Shown here: one piece after another, positions 58,951 to 64,000 of the stretch | How positions within the stretch are numbered: position 1 is the stretch's first letter | Layout of the letters: each line of letters begins with the position of its first letter | Source: Apostichopus japonicus | Taxonomy: Eukaryota > Echinodermata > Holothuroidea > Aspidochirotida > Stichopodidae | Assembly: GCF_037975245.1 (NCBI RefSeq) | Contig: NC_092573.1 | Location: 12,130,501 to 12,194,500 of the forward strand | Direction of reading: 5' to 3' | DNA: 64,000 nt | Notes under the pieces: model-generated | Seen by the model: the letters and a program-made list of their open reading frames with translations, nothing else | Databases searched by the model: none | What the model was told of the DNA's origin: nothing | Position numbers and translations under genes: made by a program

Positions 58951-59117
58951 CTCTCTCATGTTCCGTGAATGTCACTATTCTGCCGAATCAGCCTTCATCA
59001 GAGTCGGTAGCGGGAATGACATCGAAGACGGTCTCTCACTTCTGGCCAGCATCTCCGGACAGGAACAAGTCTGGATTGTAATCAACTTGCAGTTCTTTGG
59101 CTTCATCGTGATCGCAG
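58951..59117 (+). CDS. Exon of unknown domain within the EGF array, phase mismatch
   Basis: A CTTTAG acceptor and G|GTGATC donor bound 167 bases. One frame reads ESAFIRVGSGNDIEDGLSLL then ASISGQEQVWIVINLQFFGF, with strong C/G preference at third positions, and leaves in phase 1 like the other exons. Entering in phase 1 from the preceding EGF exon gives LSCSVNVTILPNQ and then runs out of register into a stop. A small indel around 58985-58995 would reconcile the two. It is not an EGF module (no cysteine pattern) and I do not recognise the domain. It could be a decayed non-EGF exon or one with an unseen alternative acceptor. Confidence 0.5.
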
Positions 59118-59686
59118 GTGATCGAAACGGGACAGCATTACAATTGTGTGATCAATTAGTTTTAGAATGGCTGTGAATGTATACTGTAATGTCAGTAAAA
59201 TATTGTTCGGTGAAGCCATCCTAACGTAAAAAAAGCAACCCCAATTGTTCAACTGATACATTTATTGTAAGCTTATTGCTTTTCTACTGGATAAATCTAC
59301 TAGGAATTTGTTTGGTAGGTTTTTATGTTTAGCCTTCCTGTAATTAATAGTAAAAGCATCTTAGTTGATTGATATTCGTAGTATATAACCAGCAAAACTA
59401 GTCAAAGGAAGAGAGATTAATGACTGCCACCTACTTCATTATCAATTATTTGGGTCATATTGGGGGTAGTTGTAAGTAGCAAAACCCTTGAAGTTTCCAT
59501 TAGCTTCCAAATCAGAAATGCCTACTGGAAATAAGAGAGGTAACATGCGGGTGCACGCAATGCCTTCCCAGTTCTTGCCAATGTTTAAAATATAGATAAT
59601 TTAAAACAGGTATTTGCAGCACTCCTGTGAAAAGATAATATTGACAATTTTTATTTTATTTTTATTTTCTTGATTGTATCGTACAG

Positions 59687-59800
59687 CCTCTCAACTCTGT
59701 AGCAGTAATCCTTGTATGAATTCTGGTGTTTGCATGTCCAATGGAGTTGCTTACGTCTGTATCTGCTCGCCAGATTTCAGAGGTCAACAATGCGAGACTG
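59687..59800 (+). CDS. EGF module exon 19
   Basis: Bounded by TCGTACAG and G|GTGAGT, 114 bases in phase 1-1, reading SQLCSSNPCMNSGVCMSNGV then YVCICSPDFRGQQCET. All six cysteines are present, so the module is intact. About 1.2 kb of the following intron precedes a TTAA-type MITE. Confidence 0.92.
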
Positions 59801-61052
59801 GTGAGTGACTTTCATAGCATATTGGAAAAGACTTTAGCAGCTCTTAGATGACACACACTCACACACACTAGAACTATCTTCTTTAATGTGACATTGTAAA
59901 GATCAACTCCACCCCCTCCCCCCACTCCAATAAAGCCAAGAAAATTCCTGCTCTGTTTTAGGGATATTTAGTTTGAAAGTCTGGGTTCTTTGTCTTACTG
60001 CTACTAGACTGAAACCTTTTTGCTTTCTCTCACAACATATATGTTTTAACATGACCTGTGTATGACCTGTGATCACAGTTAACGGTTATTGCAGGAACCT
60101 TTTAGACCCACAAAGCTACATAGGGACGGGGCCACGACCCACCAGATCCCCACATTTCAAACTTGATACTCAGAATGCTTAAAAGCTAGCATTGGACAGC
60201 AGACTTTATGTTAAGGAACCTCAACCTGCAATATCTTTATAGCAGAATAAACCTACTAGCCTTATCTGCATATAGGAATTTGGTCTGAAGTTGCTATTGT
60301 TATTCACTGGTTTAGCTAGTCATAATGAACTAATTTCATTTCTTTTGGGTGAGAAAGAAGGAGACCTAGTTATGGAATGGCTATTATTAATATTTGTCTT
60401 GTAAAAAGGTGAAATTTTTGTAATATAACTTTATTATTCGTGAAAGACAACCAGCTACAATCATGCCACAAAATTTGGAGGTTCATTCAACTTGCCATTC
60501 ATTCTTGTCAATTAGAAAGATGCTTGTTTTGCAAATTTAGAAAGTATATTATGAACTATACAAGTAATCAGGCAATTGTTATTGAAGTAATATTGTTTAT
60601 ACTTATCTTACACAAAATAATGGATTAGGTAGTGATATTAACAATCCTATTCTTTCTGTTTCATTGGTATTGTTATGTCCAGATATTAAGTTACTGCCAT
60701 GACAAAGGCTAAGTGTCCTGTTTTGATGCAAACAGGAGTAGTTTCAATACAGGTTAGCATGTGTTTCATACAATATAATGTTAATATATAACATAGTTGT
60801 TGTGTCACTTTGGTTGATGCAAAGTCAAATTCAAACTCAAATTAATTCAGATTGATTTATCACATGTCCACAAAAGTCTATAGAGGTACAATATACAGAA
60901 ATAAAATGAATACATACGATGGACAAAATAAAAGAGGGAATTTAGGAGCAATATAAGCCGTTTGTTTCAAGGGTTGGTTTTTGGCTGGCTTTCAATTCAG
61001 ACCATCAAACAATTACCTGAAATCTTGGTGATTACCTGCGTTCTTTGAAGCC

Positions 61053-61418
61053 TAAAGGCATCAGTTGAAGACTCGCCCCAAACCGTGTGCGACCATCTGA
61101 AAAAGTTAACTTTCTGTTGCTTGCAAGTGACGTTTTGTTTGGGTCGCTACAAAATGCAGACAGTAATGAAACGTGATACCTTGTTATCTTTTATCTAGAC
61201 CTGAGATATTCACGCTGCTATTTATACTTTGTTGTGGGTATTGACCGTAGCTGTATTTATTGACTGTACACTAGTGTCTAATTACCGATGGTTGCAAGCT
61301 GTGTGTGTATTTTCTGGGATCGGTGGTGGTGTCTAACACTTCTGTTACACCTCATTTGAAACTAGGTCAGATTACCGACATAAGACGTTCTTTTTGGGCG
61401 AGTCTTCACACCCTTTAA
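61053..61418 (+). mobile_element. TTAA-type MITE, full-length copy 2
   Basis: The left end reads TAAAGGCATCAGTTGAAGAC then TCGCC; the right end is GGCGAGTCTTCACACCCTTTAA, so the termini are inverted repeats around TGAAGACTCGCC. The right flank ends in TTAA and the left shows a near-TTAA; copy 1 at 43802 has a perfect TTAA on the left. A TTAA target would suggest a piggyBac-type MITE, which is inference. It has no coding capacity. Confidence 0.7.
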
Positions 61419-61854
61419 ACTGCCAGATATTGGAGGATTGCTCTCTGTGACGTGACAGGATATCTTTGCTATTCCTCTCGCAGTGGTCCAGTCGATTGCT
61501 AGACTCTGCATTAAATCTTTACAAGTGCAAAACCTGGGCTTTATATAATAATTTTCACACCAAGAAAATGTCAGATAGGTAGGGAAAGTGGTGAAACACA
61601 ATGCGTCAAAAGTGGTAAGGGGGAAAGAATAGGATGGGAGGGACATTTGAATTGTCAGATTCTTATCATGACAATTTTGTTAACCTTTCAATGAAACCCA
61701 CCTGTCAGCCCACTCATTTTATACAGGTGTTTTAATAGTCTACGCGTTCAGCTTTAAATATACCAAAGTATTGAAGGCTGTATTTCTACATCGTAGACTG
61801 TAATTTGTTGATGTTTTTATGCGCTCATATATCATTCTCTCCTCTTTTATACAG

Positions 61855-61974
61855 TATTTGAAGGCTGCAGTGTAGCAGGGAACGACTGTCTCAATGGAGG
61901 GGTGTGTTCCGTCGTGAATGGTATCATTGCATGTACCTGTCCATCTGGATTTGTTGGATCTACATGTTCTATCA
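61855..61974 (+). CDS. EGF module exon 20 (last recognised)
   Basis: Bounded by TTATACAG and A|GTGAGT, 120 bases in phase 1-1, reading FEGCSVAGNDCLNGGVCSVV then ACTCPSGFVGSTCSI. Six cysteines are present with a slightly different N-terminal loop, so the module is intact. It leaves in phase 1, so the gene continues beyond the LINE and probably beyond the window. The array as a whole resembles large extracellular multi-EGF proteins, but lacks other domains needed to name it. Confidence 0.9.
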
Positions 61975-61983
61975 GTGAGTATC

Positions 61984-62118
61984 AACATCCAATGGCTGAC
62001 GCATAGTTAAGGATACTTAGGGCAAATTATGCGTTACAACTCTCAATGGCTGACGCATATTTTAGGATACTTAGGGCAAATTGTGCGTTACAACATCCAA
62101 TGGCTGACGCATAATTTA
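61984..62118. repeat. 54-bp tandem repeat, about 2.4 copies
   Basis: The words AATGGCTGACGCATA and GGATACTTAGGGCAAATT recur at 54-base intervals (AATGGC at 61991, 62045 and 62099), starting within ten bases of the exon 20 donor. The LINE 3' end abuts the third copy. Confidence 0.85.
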
Positions 62119-64000
62119 CGATGTAATGTAAATAAATGTAATGTAAATAAAATCTTCTATAGCGCACTACGCGCGATGCATCTGTGCGCTTTACAAACAA
62201 TCAAGAAAATACAATGCCATAAAACAATAAAAGGAAAAAACAGTAAATACAGTAAATACAAAATACCAACTACAGAAATATACAGGACTATGAGATCGAA
62301 AACTATTAAAAGTACTGGTGCAGCGAAAAGCGATAAAACAGATTGACTACAAAAACTACAATTTGAATGCTAAAAAGTGAAAATTCCAATTGAAATTAGA
62401 ACCTAAAAGACCAACACGACAGAACAATATAAAACAGATATAAACAGGAATATGAGATCGAAAAACTATTAAAAGCACTGGTGAAGCGTAAAGCGATATA
62501 ACAGAATGACTACAAAATCTACAATTTGAATGCTAAAAAGTGAAAATTCCAATTGAAGTTAGAACCTAAAAACCAACACGACAGAACAACAAAAAATCTA
62601 AAAAATCCTAGAAACCATCATTTGTAGTGCTCTTGAAAGAGATGCGTTTTAAGGTGTGACTTGAAGGAGGTGAAGTTCGTGATCATCCGAATTCCGGGAG
62701 GCAGCTCGTTCCAAAGATCAGGTGCGGCGACCGAGAATGCTGTAGGGCCATAGTGCTTCTTGTTATTGGTGTTGCGCGGAACGAGAGTGAACGGCTTAGC
62801 GCGAAGGGCGCGTTTGGGTACTCGAGGTGTGATCAACTCAGACAGGTAAGACGGTGCCATTCCGTGTATGCATTTAAATGCAGTAATTAAAATGTTGAAT
62901 GTTATGCGTTGGTGTATAGGTAGCCAATGTAGATCGTAGAGGATAGGAGTGATATGTTCGTGACGTCGTGAACGAGTGATCATGCGAGCGGCTGCGTTTT
63001 GGATAGTCTGTAGAGGATGAAGTGCAGTTTTAGAAAGACCGTTCAGGAGAGCATTACAATAGTCAAGACGGGATGTAATAAAAGCATGAACTAAGCGTTC
63101 TGTGAGGGTACGGTTTAAAAGGCGACGAATTCGACCAATCTTCCATAATCCGAATGAAGCCGATTTGCATATTTGATTGATGTTCTCGTCCATGAGGCCA
63201 GATTGATCGAAATATACTCCTAAGTTGCGAACTAGTGGTACCGATGAAACTTCGGAAGATCCTACACGAAGCGATTCTAGTTTATTAGCGGCTTTAAATT
63301 TAGAAGTGAAATGAATAACCTCAGTCTTGCTGTCGTTTAGTACCAGTAGATTCTCTCTCATCCAGACTCTTATCTCATCGATACATGCTTCGATTCTAGA
63401 TTGAGCGTCGCTCTTGCGTTTGAAAGCGATGTATAGCTGGGTGTCGTCTGCAAATAACATGGGTTCCAATCCGTGACGAATGATGATCTCCTCGAGTGGC
63501 GCCGTGTAGAGGATGAAGAGAATTGGTCCCAGCGTTGTTCCTTGCGGGACGCCACAAATGGGTGTGGTTTCGTCTGATTTGTTGGACGCAACTGCAACGT
63601 ACTGCTTCCTGTCTTTTAGGTACGAACTGAACCAGTCCAAGACGGCACCAGTGAAACCAAAGGTGAACTCAAGACGATGTAGTAGGATATTGTGATCAAT
63701 GGTTTCGAAAGCGGCACTCAAGTCCAAAAGTAGCAATAACACGTCCAGTTTCTTATCTAGGGCCAGCATTATGTCGTTATGGACACGTATTAGTGCGGTC
63801 TCGGTACTGTGGTTCACCCTATATGCTGACTGAAATTTCGGCAAAAGTCCATGTAGAGCGAGGTGCACGTCGATTTGCTTCTTCACAGCCTGTTCTATGA
63901 GTTTTGCTATGTATGGAATGTTTGCAACTGGACGATAGTTCTTCAGCACGTTCTCATCCATATTTGCCTTCTTTAGCAGAGGGCGTATAACTGCGAGTTT
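62115..64000 (-). mobile_element. LINE (L2/CR1-like), 3' part, cut by window end
   Basis: On the minus strand an intact reverse-transcriptase frame is followed by about 500 bases of 3' UTR. The UTR contains two ~162-bp tandem units (starting near 62290 and 62452, both with ATGAGATCGAAAA), then GCGCTATAGAAGATTTTATT and a short TTTACATTACAT-type tail ending near 62115. A 3' microsatellite tail instead of poly(A) is usual for L2/CR1-type LINEs. The 5' part lies beyond 64000. It is inserted antisense in the EGF gene, just after exon 20. Confidence 0.85.
62618..64000 (-). CDS. LINE reverse transcriptase, C-terminal part (partial)
   Basis: This is the polymerase of a non-LTR retrotransposon, which copies its RNA into the target site. 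The frame is open from the window edge (KLAVIRPLLKKANMDENVLK) to the stop; the Met at 63961 is internal. Counting from that Met, motifs in order are YRPVANIP (9-16), FQSAYRVNHSTETAL (43-57), catalytic Asp in LLDLSAAFETIDH (D80), GVPQGTTLGPILF (137-149) and the FADD box (170-173). A C-terminal region with RLDYCNALLNGL and AARMITRSRRHEHITPIL follows. No stops or frameshifts occur over ~460 codons, so the insertion is young or conserved. The endonuclease half is outside the window. Confidence 0.93.
   Translation of the reverse strand, partial: KLAVIRPLLKKANMDENVLKNYRPVANIPYIAKLIEQAVKKQIDVHLALHGLLPKFQSAYRVNHSTETALIRVHNDIMLALDKKLDVLLLLLDLSAAFETIDHNILLHRLEFTFGFTGAVLDWFSSYLKDRKQYVAVASNKSDETTPICGVPQGTTLGPILFILYTAPLEEIIIRHGLEPMLFADDTQLYIAFKRKSDAQSRIEACIDEIRVWMRENLLVLNDSKTEVIHFTSKFKAANKLESLRVGSSEVSSVPLVRNLGVYFDQSGLMDENINQICKSASFGLWKIGRIRRLLNRTLTERLVHAFITSRLDYCNALLNGLSKTALHPLQTIQNAAARMITRSRRHEHITPILYDLHWLPIHQRITFNILITAFKCIHGMAPSYLSELITPRVPKRALRAKPFTLVPRNTNNKKHYGPTAFSVAAPDLWNELPPGIRMITNFTSFKSHLKTHLFQEHYK

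Overview
The window is animal nuclear DNA, AT-rich with scattered GC-rich coding exons, GT-AG introns of roughly 1-4 kb, long TA microsatellites, poly-G runs and many non-autonomous DNA transposons. Gene content (a synaptotagmin-4/11 relative, a C15orf40/UPF0235 gene and a long chain of one-exon EGF modules) plus the repeat flavour (a tRNA-derived SINE, hAT-type elements with poly-G ends, CR1/L2-like LINEs, frequent GGCCTA words) suggests a marine invertebrate deuterostome. An echinoderm, perhaps a sea cucumber, is my best guess, but this is inference and not proven by the sequence.

Layout. 1-14.3 kb: no gene recognised; a SINE at 3.05-3.3 kb and simple repeats. 14.35-15.01 kb: a hAT-like element with perfect 14-bp inverted ends and a perfect 8-bp target duplication, 54 bp before an exon. 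15.07-22.75 kb: three + strand exons of a synaptotagmin-4/11-like gene (transmembrane segment, C2A, C2B, stop); the short first coding exon with the start codon was not found. 22.8-29.4 kb: 3' UTR and intergenic DNA. 29.56-35.63 kb: a complete four-exon minus-strand gene for a 154-residue C15orf40 (DUF167/YggU) protein with a mitochondrial-type N-terminus; its last intron carries nested hAT-like elements and its first intron a dead LINE fragment. 38.5-61.97 kb: twenty + strand exons of a large multi-EGF protein, almost all phase 1-1 with one EGF module each. The introns hold hAT-like and TTAA-type MITEs, a tRNA-like sequence and several tandem repeats. 62.1-64 kb: the 3' half of a LINE on the minus strand with an intact reverse transcriptase frame running off the window.

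Two things stand out. First, the EGF gene is a patchwork: about twelve modules look intact, while others have lost a splice acceptor, a donor, a disulfide cysteine or the reading frame. Because the exons are symmetrical (phase 1-1), a broken one can be skipped without harming the rest. Second, the intron before the 53.49-kb EGF exon carries about 26 copies of a ~30-bp unit, and each unit is itself a small 3' splice site (CTAAC branch-point match, U-rich tract, AG about 18 nt later). The array seems to have grown out of that exon's own acceptor region.

The three genes show no functional link to one another. Exon calls rest on reading frames, splice signals and family motifs read by eye; no alignment or transcript data were available.
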